64,000 bases of DNA from Histoplasma ohiense. Its lineage: Eukaryota > Ascomycota > Eurotiomycetes > Onygenales > Ajellomycetaceae. The DNA lies in assembly GCA_017607445.1 (NCBI GenBank), contig JAEVHH010000006.1:1550001-1614000 (forward strand), in the 5' to 3' direction. Position numbers and translations under genes: made by a program. Numbering within the stretch: the stretch's first letter is position 1; each line of letters starts with the position of its first letter. Positions 1 through 11,443 of this stretch are shown piece after piece. The notes under the pieces were generated by a model. The model was not told the origin of the DNA and made no database searches. It worked only from the letters and a program-made list of their open reading frames with translations.

Positions 1-206
1 GATACAATTGATTCATTCAGTTCAATCAGCACAAATGGTACAATTGATTCAACTGATTCAATCGATACAAACAGTACAAACAGTACAATTGATACAATCA
101 ATTCAATCAGTTCAATCGATACAAATGATACAAACAGTACAATTGATACAATTGATTCAATCAGTTCAATCAGTTCAACTGATGTAAGTGGTTCAATCAG
201 CATGAT
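1..206. repeat. 9-bp minisatellite inside repeat R
   Basis: About 22 tandem degenerate 9-bp units of the form GATACAATT / GATTCAATC / AGTTCAATC, cut by the window edge. The same array appears in inverse orientation at 28665-28890, where it reads as a run of Ile/Glu/Leu/Val/Ser triplets. Because the unit is a multiple of three it gives a long open frame in one direction; this is a by-product of the repeat and not evidence of a protein. Confidence 0.85.
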
Positions 207-920
207 TGACTCCTCTGTTTCAACTAGCTGTGGCATAATCAGTACAGTCTGTATACTGACTCAGTTGATATACTTTCAACTGTCAGTATAATATCTATAC
301 ACACTCTGCTTTACTTTTCTTTACTGATTTTAATCTCTATTGACTTAGATACTCTTCTTCTCTTTTCTCACTGCTCTCTTTGTTTCTCTTCATTTCTTTT
401 CTCTCACAATCTTCTTCAGTGCTCTCTTCTTCTCTCTCTCTCTCAGACTTGCACTGGGTCACATAACTGCAAGATGTTACAGAGGACACAGACTTTTCTT
501 CATTTTTCTCTTTATTTTTTTTTTCAGAATACTCATTTTTTCTTTTTTCTTTTTTCTATCTCATCTATTTTTCTTCTGTTGTTAGAAGTGCAGACAGTTT
601 TCAGATCAACTGAAAGAGTTATTTCTCTTCATTTACTGTAAAGCCTTTCAGACACAGCAGCAGCAGTCCTCTCAGAAATCACACTATAGCTCTATCATGA
701 ATGATCATATATTGAATTAGAAGTGAATATACAGCTCAGAAAAATTGTTTTCAATGAGCTGAGTCTTCTCAAGAGTTGTCATCTGAATTCTGTTTTCTTT
801 CTCTCTGTGTATATAGAAATCTCTTCAGTGTAGCATGTCTTCATGCTCTTCAGAAGGCTTCTGAAACACAGATGCTGCCCATGTTTTCTCTGAGATGTTA
901 AATCAATATAAACAAACAAA
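1..920 (+). repeat. Repeat R, copy 1 (non-coding, CAAA-tailed)
   Basis: AT-rich repeat whose inverted copy lies at 26640-28960. Matching landmarks are the pyrimidine-rich block at 300-560, the stretch at 590-660 (matched at 28234-28320 and 26915-26942) and the end at 840-920 (matched at 26640-26720). It ends in a short CAAA-type run at 909-917; the other copy ends in a longer run of the same unit, and 12661-12722 ends in CATA units. A 3' tail of short tandem units is typical of non-LTR retroelements or SINEs, so R may be a decayed element of that class, but no coding domain is visible. The 100 bases from 921 to the next LTR are unassigned pyrimidine-rich sequence. Confidence 0.6.
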
Positions 921-1020
921 ATTCTCAGTCAACTCTTTCATTATAGAGCTTTTGAAGCTCAACATCTTCAAAATTCTCATATTCTTCTCAACACTCTTTT
1001 TTTCCTTCTCTAATATCTTC

Positions 1021-1555
1021 TGGAACAGGTTAGCATTTGTTAGTAATTAACTTACACAATCAACTCCTCTTCTGCATTCACTTGTTTCTGACTGTTGTGA
1101 TTTTGTATAACTCTTGATGTTTCTCTGCTCTGTGCTCTGCATTTGTGTAGTTTCTAATGATTTTTCTGTGTAGCTCTTAACATTCTTCTTCTCTGTGTTC
1201 TGTATTTGTGTAGTCTCTAATGATTCTTCTGTATAGCTTTCAACATTCTCTTACTTTATATTCTGTGCTCACAACAGTCTCTAACAATTCTTCTGTGTAG
1301 CTTTCAATGATTTCTCTGTCTCATATTCTGTGCTTGTATAGTTTCTAACAATTCTTATGTGTATCTCTTAATGTTCTTCTGCTCTGCACTTCACTGTGAA
1401 GTGGCTTCTGATATTCTTCCACTCTGAACTTCTCTCTATAAGAACCCTCTTTATATGATCTTTTCTTCTGATTTTTTTTCTCTTTCTTTTCTTAATCAAT
1501 TTGTAATCTGTAATTAGGATAGTATCAAATCATTAATTGAAGTACACTTATTATA
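1021..1555 (+). repeat. 5' LTR of Gypsy-1 copy B (expanded form)
   Basis: Aligns with the 394-bp LTRs of the full-length copy at 47696-53373: it starts at the decayed TG-end with GGTTAGCA close by and ends before TTATGAATTGATTC. At 535 bp it is longer because a roughly 64-bp internal unit (core CTAACAATTCTTCTGTGTAG) occurs about four times at 1134-1400, against about two in the other LTRs. C-to-T decay is heavy. Confidence 0.8.
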
Positions 1556-3184
1556 TTATGAATTGATTCTTCTGTGTTTAAAGTCTGAGTGTATTGTTAT
1601 TAGTTCTTACACTCAAGTGTGTTGTTATCAGTTCTTACACTCAAGTGTGTTGTTTACAGATCTGAGTGTTTAGTCATTACAAGAGATTTCTTGTGAATCT
1701 GAGTGTCTCTATTGTTAGTTATATAAACTGTTGTGTCTAAGCATCTGAAATACAATCAACTGTGTTCTACAAGATCTGAGTGTCTATGAACTGTAATGCT
1801 GTGAATAGTGTTCATGAAGAAGTTTGACAAAGCTTAGCACTGCAACACTGTAAATAGTGTCTGTGAGAGGACTGAGTGTCTACAAGTATTTCTTTTCTTT
1901 TTTTTTATTATTATTACATATTCTTAGACATTGAAATGAACTACAAACAATTTCATGAACATCTGCTGCATCTGAATACAGTGGATGATAACTTAGATCT
2001 ATGAAGCATTCTTCAGCAGCAAATGCTACAGATGACTGAATTGCAATGATGATTTGCTGAGATGAGCACTTTCATATTCACCATTTCTTCTACATTCATG
2101 TCTTATGAAAAGCCTTCAAGAGAGAAGCTCTCAATCCTCAACAAATATAAAAGAGATCTAGCACTCTATCTTATGTGAAAGTCAAAAATAAATGCTAAAT
2201 TGAACATTGATGAATGAGCAATAGGCTCACTATCTAATCAAGCATGGTATATTCATAGCAGATTGAATGATGATGTGTTAGCAAAATTTCAACTCTGAAT
2301 GAGTCATTACTAGAATCATCAGTGTATGTCAGAGCTAGTCTTTCAACAACTCAACTCTCTCTTTCTCAATTCTACACTTTAATTCAAGATGTTGAACTGA
2401 TTTAATCAGACTTGTCAGATGAATGTTGTATTGACAACTTATCTTTCTGAATTCAATTGTAAGCTTCTAGAAGCAGATGAGTAAGACTGAAATGATGCTG
2501 TCAAAATCAATATATTGTTCAAGAACTTGAACTTTCAGTTGTATAACTGAAGTATAGAGTATTCAAAGCTCTCAATATACAGTGAATTCTGTGCTGATCT
2601 TTGTCTGTTGAACAACAATCTGTCTCAATTTCATGTGTTTCAAAATTGTAGAGGATTTCACTGAACAAATGTATATACTCTGAACTGCTCTGCAGCATCC
2701 TTCACCTTCAAATCAGAATCAATGAACTGAGTCTCACATATAAACACAAGTTGTCTGAGAATCTTCAATGTCTCAGAGAAGAATACTGTCAATCAAATTG
2801 TCAGAGAAGTCTGCATACACTGTGATAAGTCAGAGCACTTTGCAAATCAATGTCTGAATATGATTGCTCTGAGTAAACCCCTCATGCACATGAATGCTGC
2901 ATTGTCTGTGGACAGACAAGAACAGAGAAAAGAAGAGCTCTCACTCTAAAATATGAATAAAAACTCAAGAAACAGAAAGCTAGCTGAAGATTCAAGCAGA
3001 AGATATAAGTGAATACAATTATAGTCTCTATCATTGTAAATAGCTTAGTTAATATATGAGCAATGATAGACAGTGATTTCCTTCACTACACTCTTATAGA
3101 CATTCAGCTGATTGAGAAGCATAAGCTTCAGTGTATTCTCTTTCTCAAACTGTGTAAGCTCAGTGGATTTGACAGCCTCAGAGA
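1021..3184 (+). mobile_element. Gypsy family 1, copy B: 5' LTR, gag and start of protease (truncated)
   Basis: Plus-strand Ty3/gypsy remnant. A 5' LTR (1021-1555) is followed by a gag-like frame starting near 1936, with an intact CCHC zinc knuckle (CIHCDKSEHFANQC, about 2804-2846), and then the start of a protease-like segment at 3063. The gag frame is broken only by TGA codons. The element stops at 3184, where a hAT element abuts; the rest of pol is missing and the sequence beyond the hAT is a LINE. The junction is therefore a rearrangement and not a simple insertion. The same family recurs as copies A, C, D, E and F in this window. Confidence 0.8.
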
Positions 3185-3484
3185 TAGGCTGGCCAGTGGG
3201 ATCATGAATTTCATGTTTGATTTGGTTTGGTTTGGTCCCAGTCCATTTCTTGGTGTGATTTTCAGTGGAACCATGATCAGAATGGGAGTGTAAAGTGACT
3301 AGAATTATTAGAACATGAGTGAAATGAGACTAATAAATCTTGATATTTCATGTAAAGTGACTGACTATCAAAAATAAGAACATGACCTGGAACTGACTAT
3401 GATTTTGACTGAGGTTTGGTCCCATTCTGATGATTATATAATACATATCTTAGATATCAATCTGATGATATGATTGGTGGAGAT

Positions 3485-4235
3485 ATCACCCCTATCTAGT
3501 GCTGTCAACCAATTTACCCCTGCCAACCTATCTACTGCTGCTAATCTATCGCCGCTGCTAAGCTATCCCTCGCTGCTAAGCTATCGCCGCTGCCAACCTA
3601 TCTATTGCTGCAAGCTATCCCTCGCTGCTAAGCTATCGCTGTCAACCTCTCTATTGCTGCAAGCTATCCCTCGCTGCTAAGCTATCGCTGCCAACCTATC
3701 TATCGCTGCCAATTTATCTACCACTGCCAATCTATCTATTGCTGCTAATCTATCGCTGCTGTCAATCTATCTATCGCTGCTAATCTATCTATCGCTGCTA
3801 ATCTATCGCCGCTGCCAATCTATCCCTCACTGCTAAGCTATCCCTCGCTGCTAAGCTATCCCTCACTACTAAGCTATCTATCACTGCTAATCTATCGCTG
3901 CCAACCTATCTATCACTGCCAATCTATCTATCGCTGCTAATCTATCGCTGCTAATCTATCGCTGCTAATCTATCGCTGCTGCCAATCTATCTATCGCTGC
4001 TAATCTATCGCCGCTGCCAATCTATCCCTCGCTGCTAAGCTATCCCTCGCTGCTAAGCTATCCCTCACTGCTAAGCTATCCCTCGCTGCTAATCTATCGC
4101 TGCCAACCTATCTATCACTGCCAATCTATCTATCGCTGCTAATCTATCGCTGCTAATCTATCGCTGCTAATCTATCGCTGCTAATCTATCGCTGCCAACC
4201 TATCTACCGCGGCGAATCTATCTATCACTATCATT
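3485..4235. repeat. Minisatellite core of hAT copy 1
   Basis: Tandem units of 14 bp (GCTGCTAATCTATC) and 18 bp (CCTCGCTGCTAAGCTATC; GCTGCCAATCTATCTATC), interspersed irregularly. It includes a CCGCGG-containing unit near 4206 that recurs in every copy. The apparent open frame starting at 3474 is only this repeat read in one frame. Confidence 0.9.
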
Positions 4236-4338
4236 ACTAGTTCAAAATAGAACTAGAGCATAAATACACTAAACTTCTTTTGATAGGTAATGATTTTTGG
4301 TAACGCTCATAGCATTATATCATCTATATAGGGTAAAT

Positions 4339-4392
4339 CATGGTCCCATTTGGTCCCATTTTAACAAAATGGGACCAAATGGGACCAGAATC
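4339..4392. repeat. Conserved hairpin in hAT elements
   Basis: A long near-perfect inverted repeat: one arm is ATGGTCCCATTTGGTCCCAT, the other its complement, separated by a few bases. The same structure occurs in the other hAT copies near 15950-15990, 19593-19642, 27115-27160 and 46615-46652, and in degraded form in the autonomous element near 37876-37915. Its persistence in both autonomous and non-autonomous members suggests a subterminal cis-acting role, which is inference. Confidence 0.8.
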
Positions 4393-4667
4393 AGTAATTT
4401 ATAAGAAGAACATGACCTGGGACTAGATTTATAATATAAACAGTGTAAAGTGACTAATTTAATAAACACTATATAGGATCAGAACTAAGAAATTTGATAA
4501 TGAGACTGGAGAAATATTTAGTCCCAGTTCCATACATGGTCACACAGCGAGTCTAGAGATGATAAGTGTGAATCTATTGACTGCAGACAGCAGCACTCTC
4601 AATCTCTGAATCTTGATCTTTAGATACTGTCAGATTTCAGATTCTCTTTCATATATGATCAGGAAAT

Positions 4668-6430
4668 TGAAGCCTCTATTTCTCCATCACAAGTGAGATT
4701 TGATAAAATCTGTATGAATTATACTCTCAGAACTATGAAGCTATATTCATATCATTCTATTAGAAAGAGAGTTTCAAGTTCTTTTTCAAATGAGTCAAAT
4801 GGATTAAAATTAGATTGAGAACTTTATCTTGATTGGAATGAAACTGATTTATCTGAAAATTCAAGTTCTTTACAAAGAAGAAGGATACCATCTCAGTTAT
4901 TTAGAATTTACTCAATGATTAAGAACTGTTTCTCTAGTTTAAATGTAGAGAGAGTAGCTATTGAAAATCTCTCTTCTTGAAAGAAAAGTCTTGATAATCT
5001 TGTTGATTTAAACATTAGTCAACTTTCAAAAGAAGATCAGACTCAAGAACATTTAAAGATTTTGAAACAAATGAAAAATAAAGCAATTCTTATATACACT
5101 GATGGCTCAAAATGTGAGAAAACAGGCAATCTTGAAGCTGGAATAGCATATTCAGAAAATGATAAAAACTATATTCTTGATTCTTGGCAAATTGGAAAAG
5201 AGTCAGAAGTTATTAATGCTGAATTATTTGCAATTTCAAGAACTTTCAAGTTGATTGAAATGAAGTTTGAACAATGAAAAAGATTTGAGTATATTTGAAT
5301 ATTCTCTGATAGTCAAACAGAGTTTAAAAGACTTCAAAGTAATAAAATCAGCAGTGAACAGTCAATGCTAGAGCTGATTTTGAAAAGTCTTCAAAATATT
5401 CAAAGAAAAATCTCACTCAATTGTTCTATTCATCTTCACTGGATGTCTGCTCACATGAGTATATATGACAATGAAATGGCTGATAAAGCTGCAAAAAGAG
5501 CCACTGTGTTAGAAGTCTGCTGTCAAAGAATTGTAACATGATCTTTTATTAAAAGAAGAGTAAGAGAATTATGTTTACAAAAGTGACAAGATGTCTGATT
5601 CATGCAAAGAAAAAGTATGCATTATTTCAGATTTGAAACTAAGCCAAAGTGAAAGACTTGCTCAATAAAGTGTAAGAAGAAACTTTTTGCTGCAATAATG
5701 CAGCTAAAGCTTGAGCATGATTACTTCAAATCATATTTAACAAAGTTTAGAGATGATTTAAGTAGTCTATATTTCAATTGTCAGTTATATGAAAATCCAG
5801 AGCATCTTCTATTACTTTGTGCAAAGTATTCAGAATTGAGATTGAAACTGAGAAAGAAGTTTGAATTGAAACAATTAAATTTGAATCTATTATTCAATAC
5901 AGAAACTGGAAACAAGTTTTTAATTGAATATTTGAAAGAATCAAATGTTGCTACAAGAGTTTGAATGAATTGTCTGTTAAAAATATTGAGATCAGATTTT
6001 CAATTTGATTTATTTTGATTTTTCTTTTAGTCTTTCTTTTCATCTTGCTTTGAAGTCTCTCTTAAGTTGTTTATGATCAGTTTTAATTTGTTTTGAAAAG
6101 TTTGATTTGTTTTTTATTGATGTTATAGTTGTTGTCAGTGGTTTTTCTTTTCCTTGTTATAATAAAGCTGTCTTTTACAATGTTTATTTCTTTTATTTTC
6201 AAACTAAGTTGTGTTGGCTTGCTGACATTCTTTTGATTTTGATTTCTTTGATTGAATAGTTTGAATAGTTGTTTGATTCTGGGCTGGAATTCTGATAATG
6301 CATGTTTTAAATTGTCTTTGTATATTAAATTATTCTTGAGTTGAAAAATCCTGAAGTGTTTCAGATAGATGTCATAGTCACTGACTGCATGCATCTATAA
6401 TTGAAGAATAATAATAATAATAATAATAAT
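4668..6430 (+). mobile_element. LINE (Tad/I-like) 3' half, copy L1: RNase H and C-terminal domain
   Basis: A decayed non-LTR retrotransposon 3' half. The frame from about 4700 carries the region before RNase H (QVRFDKICMNYTLRTMKL), then an RNase H domain: YTDGSK at about 5096, the AELFAISRTFKL helix near 5220, FSDSQ near 5306 and HWMSAHMSIYDNEMADKAAK near 5440-5495. A C-terminal region typical of LINE ORF2 follows (MQLKLEHDYFKSYLTKF at 5698). The element ends in an AATAATAAT tail at 6404-6430. Several Trp codons read TGA where copy L2 keeps TGG. The tail abuts Gypsy-1 copy A; the 5' end (4556-4667) is unassigned. Confidence 0.85.
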
Positions 6431-7987
6431 TCTCTCAGTAGCTTCATCAGTCTCTGAGTGATATGCTATTGATAACTTTCATTCAATTCTTAGTAATTGA
6501 TATATACAGACTCAGAGTGCACTGACAAATTGACTGTCTCTATCTGATACAATGAATGAAGATAGACTGTGTGTATAATAGAATGGGCTTCTGATGAAGA
6601 CATGTACAACTACTTCAGTGTTCATCTTGTCACAGAGCTGTAGTATTACACTCTTGCTGAGTCAGTCAACAATGACTAGAATGTTCATAGAACCTCCACT
6701 TTCAGACAAGAAAACTGCAAAATTGATAGCTATATTATAACAAGCTTAATCAGAGACAGATAGAGACTTCAGCATCTCTTTTCAGCATTCATATCATACT
6801 GTCACTGAGCTGCAGTGATCACAGTTGTGTACAAATCAGTGTATGTCTTTCAATATATCTGATCAGTAGAATTCTTGAGTGATAATGTTGTACATGATTT
6901 TGCATTCTGAGTGTCTGATCATCAATGAGTTATGAATTTCTTGCATGATCTGTGTATGTAGAGATTCTGAATTGAAGATTCATCATCTATCTTGAAAGTG
7001 TAAGCAGTTGTCATTGTCAATTGAATATACTGAGATATCTGTTCTTGAGTATACATCTGTGGGGAATTGAGATGCTTTACTTTGTATGACTTCAGCAGCT
7101 TGTTGTCAAAATTCATCTACTTCTATCACTAATCTTCATTGTTCTTTAAATGAGGATTCTTGAGCTTGAAATTCATTGATATATATGCAGAGTTCATCTG
7201 ATTGTATAGAACTTTCTATAATTGTGAGGTTGATTAACTGATACTCTCAGTGTTTTCATCTGTCATTCAAGTCATCAGATGGCATATCTTGTTCTCAGTG
7301 AGACAGAGTATTCACAAAAATATTCTCTACTTCAGATCAATAATGAATTGTGAATGAAAAATAGCTAAGAAACAATGATCAATGCATATATCTTTCAGTG
7401 AGCTTACAAGTGATTGTGAAGTACTTCAAGTTCTTATAATCAATAACAATCTCAAACTTCTCAACACTTATAAGTTCAGACTCTCATTCTTCAAAGTATT
7501 ATATGATTGCTAGAAACTTCTTGTTGTAGATCTTGTAGTTGCATTCAGCAGATGACATCTTTTTCAAGATAAAGACACAAGATTGTAGAACATCTTTGTT
7601 ATCATATTGTATTAGTACTTCATCTACTATATAACTTAAGATATCTGTTTCAAGAATTGTATGCTTATCTGAATCAAATGATTGCAGTATCAGAGTGTTT
7701 GTGAATACACACTTCAGCTTTTTGAATACTGCATCTGCTTTGTCAGTCTATTGAAATATAGCATCTTTCTAGATCAGATTCATCAGTGGTCATACAATAT
7801 CAGAAAAGACTTTGATGAATCTTCAGTAGAAGTTGACAAATTCTAGAAAGCTTCTAGTCTCTTTTACTGAGACTGATATCTCTCAATTGAGAATTGCTTT
7901 CACCTTCTTAGAATTCATACATACATCTTTTTCAGCTTTGATGATGAACTCTAGATAGATCATAGACTTGATCTCAAAGTCATATTT

Positions 7988-8380
7988 GCCCCAGTGGCCG
8001 AATGGGTAATGCGGCCACCAGGTAGCGCCTTGGCGTGGGGACTCAAGGTTCATGGGTTCGAAACCCACAGAGGACAACATTACATTCAGAGTCAACTTCT
8101 CAGCTTCTAAAATAATGGAATGTGAATTTGTCAAGTAGATATTTTCAGATGAATCTACTATCTGATTTAGCTTATTGTTTCTGAGCTGGAAATCTGTATT
8201 GTATGTATCAAATTCTGTCTTTCATTAATTTTCCTATGTTCTTGTTATATTCTTGGCATTGTTCAACACTAAGCATTCCTCCGGTATAACCAACTCTTGC
8301 CTGTATTTAACATCACACAAGGACTCGTCATAAGCGCTGCTTGCATATGAGTATAACAGAATAATAATAATAATAATAAT
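7988..8380 (+). mobile_element. tRNA-derived SINE with 13-bp target duplication
   Basis: A 393-bp insertion flanked by a perfect direct repeat CAAAGTCATATTT at 7975-7987 and 8381-8393. The 5' head carries pol III box A (TGGCCGAATGG) and box B (GGTTCGAAACC) within a tRNA-like sequence; the 3' end is an ATAATAATAAT tail. The head and the last ~100 bases retain CpG sites while the middle is AT-rich. The tail and the bases before it resemble the LINE 3' ends at 6404-6430 and 31931-31956. No protein is encoded, so it would depend on a LINE for movement. Confidence 0.9.
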
Positions 8381-11056
8381 CAAAGTCATATTTATCAATA
8401 TTCACTTACAGCTCAGCTTTTTATAGATGGTTCAGCATTTGTTGTACATACTTGCAGTGCTCAGTGAGCAGTTCATCAATGAAGATCAGAATATCATTCA
8501 TGTAAACTGAAGTGATCTCATTGAGTAGATCTTATAGAGCTCAGTTAATATATTTCTGAAACATACTCAAAACATTCACTAATTCAAAAAGAGTCACTGT
8601 TCATTCATATAATTTATAATGTGTATAAAAAGCAGTTAGTCATTTATCATCTTCATTAATTCTTATTTTATAGAAGGCTGCAGAGATATCAAGCTTCATA
8701 AATCATTTTGCTTTTTCTATTTATTCAAATATTTTGTTAATGAATGAGAGAGAGTATCAGTTCTTTCATATAATCTTATTGAGTTCTCAGTAGTCAACAC
8801 AGAATCATAAGCCTTCTTCTGATTTCTTCACAAACAGTATAAATACTGCAGCAGATGAGTTGCTAATATGAATGAAGTCTTTGTTCACTAATCTATTGAG
8901 TGTTTTTTATAGAACAAGAAGCTTGTTATATGATATACTGTAGAGAGAATCTCAGAGTAATTTTGAGTTCTTATCATTTTTCTTGATAAACTTGATTGTA
9001 TGATCTATACTGAGTTCTCAGTGAGAAGAAAGCTTTTCAGCTTCTTTCTTATTGAACACATCTGCAAAGTCTTTGTATAATTCAGATAGTTTCTTGTATG
9101 ATTTCTTGAAGTCTTTAAGTTCTAGCTTTTCTAACATTTTTTTGATATTCATTATACTAGCAGCAAACACTTGAACATTCTTCTTCTCATGTGTTTGATG
9201 AGTTAGTAGTTTGTACACTTTCACTGATATCTGAGTGAGATCAGTGGTTCTATCAACATTCTTCTTGTAAACACAGTCATCTTCTGAGAAAATAAGACAG
9301 TGATTATACATATTCAACAAGGTTTCAAATTCTGTGAGTCATGATATACTGAGTATTAGATTGTACTCAAGATCTTGTATTTTGTATGCATATACATTCT
9401 TTTTCTCATGTTCTTCTACATTGACATTAAATCTTACTATATTGTAGAAGATGAATCCTCTGAAGCTGTCAAATTCACTGAGTTTATATGATTTGAGAAA
9501 GAGAATATGCTGAAGCTTATATTTCTTGATCAGCTGAGTGTTCATAAGAGTGTAGTGAAGGAAATCACTGTCTATCATTGCTTATACATTGACTAAACTA
9601 TTTACAATGATAGAGATTATGATTGCATCTGCTTGTATTTTCTGCTCAAATCTTCAGCTAGCTTTCTGTTTTTTGAGCTTTTATCTATGTTTTAGAATGA
9701 GAGCTCTTCTTTTCTCTGTTCTTACTTGTCTGCAGACAATGCAGCATTCACACATATGAGAGGTTTACTCAGAGCAATTGTATTTGAATATTGATTCACA
9801 AAGTACTCTGACTTGTCACAGTATATACAGACTTCTCTGATGATTTGATCAGCAGCATTCTTTTCTGAGATATTAGAAATCCTCAGACAACTTGTGTTCA
9901 TATATAAAACTCAGTTCATTGATTCTGATTTGAAGATGAGGAATGCTGCAGAGTGGTTTGAGATGTATATATTTATTCAGCAGAATCCTCTACAATGTTG
10001 AAGTGCACAGAACTGAGACAGATTGTTGTTCAATAGATAAAAATCAGTGCAGAATTCACTGTATATTGAGAATTTCAGACACTCTACATTTCAATTATAC
10101 AACTGAAAGTTCAAATTCTTGAACAGTATATTGATTTTGATGATATTATTTCAGTCTTACTCACCTGCTTCTAGAAGCTTGTGATTGAATTCAGAAAGAT
10201 AAATTGTCAACACAATATTCATCTGATGAGTCTGATTAAGTCAGTCTAATACTTTGACTTGAAGTATAGAATCAAGAAAGAGAGAGTTGAGTTGTTGAAA
10301 AACTAACTCTGACATACACTGATCATTCTGACAATGACTCATTCAGAGTTGAAATTTCACTAACACATCATCATTCAATCTGCTATGGATATACCACACT
10401 TGATTAAATAGCAAGTCTATTGCTCATTCATCAATGTTCAATTTGATGTTTACTTTTCACTTTCATACAAGATAGAGTGCTAGATCTTCTTTATATTCAT
10501 CAAGAATTGAAAGTTTCTCTCTTGAGAGCTTGTCATAAAACACAGATGAAAAAGAAACAGTGAACACAGAAGTGCTTATCTCAACAAATCATCATTGCAA
10601 TTCAGTCATCTGTAGCACTTACTGCTGAAGAATACTTCATAGATCTAAGTTATTGTCCATCATATTTGAATACAGTGAGTGTTTATAGAATTGTTTGTAG
10701 TTCATTTTGATATCTAAAAACATATAATAATAATAAAAAGAAAAAGAGATACTTATAGACACTCAGTTCTCTCACAGACACTATTCACAGTGTTACAGTA
10801 CTAAGCTTATCAAGCTTCTTTGTGAATATTATTTGCAGTATTACAGTTTGTAGACACTCAGATCTCTTCATAGAACACAGTCAATTGTATCTCAAATGCT
10901 TAGATATAACAGTTTATATAACTAACAATAAAAGCACTCAGATTCATGAGAGATCTTTTATAACAACTAGACACTCAGATCTGTAAACAACACATTTGAG
11001 TATAAGAACTGATAACAAAACACTCAGATTTTAAATATAGAAGAATCAATTTGTAA

Positions 11057-11443
11057 TGTAATGAATGTACTTTGATTAACAATTTGATACTATTCTAATT
11101 ACAGATTATGAATTGATTAAGAAAAGAAAGAGAAAACAAATCAGAAGAAAAAATCATACAAAGAAAATTTTTATAGAAAAAAATTCAGAATGAAAGAATA
11201 TCAGAAATCATTTCACAATGAAGTATAGAGTGAAAAAATATTAAAAACTATACAGAAGAATCATTAGAAACTATATAAATGCAGAGTATAAAGATGAAAG
11301 AATCATTGAAAACTACACAGAAGAGTTGTTAGAAACTATATAAATACAGAGTATGAAATAAAAAAACATCAAAAGTTATATAAAATTGCAATAATAGAAG
11401 TTGATTGTATAAGTTAATTACTAACAGATACTAATTCATTATA
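11057..11443 (-). repeat. 5' LTR of Gypsy-1 copy A
   Basis: About 387 bp, aligning along its length with the 394-bp LTR at 52980-53373: the start is the decayed TGTAACAGACGTACTT end and the right end the decayed GCTAACCCGTCACA end. It is oriented with the minus-strand element. Confidence 0.8.

Larger units (their letters stand above)
3185..4555 (-). mobile_element. Non-autonomous hAT element with minisatellite core, copy 1
   Basis: Ends are TAGGCTGGCC at 3185 and GCGAGTCTA at 4555, versions of the family's terminal repeat TAGACTGGC/GCCAGTCTA. Subterminal sequences match the TSD-confirmed copies at 26943-28233 and 45336-46821. The centre (3485-4235) is a minisatellite of 14- and 18-bp units such as GCTGCTAATCTATC. 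There is no coding capacity. No 8-bp target duplication is present: the left flank is Gypsy-1 protease and the right flank is unrelated sequence leading into a LINE, so this copy marks a recombination junction. Confidence 0.8.
6431..11443 (-). mobile_element. Gypsy family 1, copy A (minus), pol to 5' LTR, truncated at its 3' end
   Basis: Reads leftwards from a 5' LTR (11057-11443). Gag lies at about 10710-9620, with the zinc knuckle decayed (CIYCDKSEYFVNQY: His and last Cys replaced by Tyr). Protease and linker follow at about 9578-9018, then reverse transcriptase at about 9000-7880 and RNase H/integrase at about 7870-6431. The reverse transcriptase metal site is YMNDILIF near 8480-8515, keeping one Asp. 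A SINE with target duplication interrupts the reverse transcriptase at 7988-8380. The C-terminal integrase, chromodomain and 3' LTR are absent because a LINE tail lies at the end. Confidence 0.8.

Noticed and set aside
3485..4235. Regular tandem repeats resembling a CRISPR array
   Set aside because: Units are contiguous 14/18-bp minisatellite repeats without spacers, inside a hAT element of a eukaryote.
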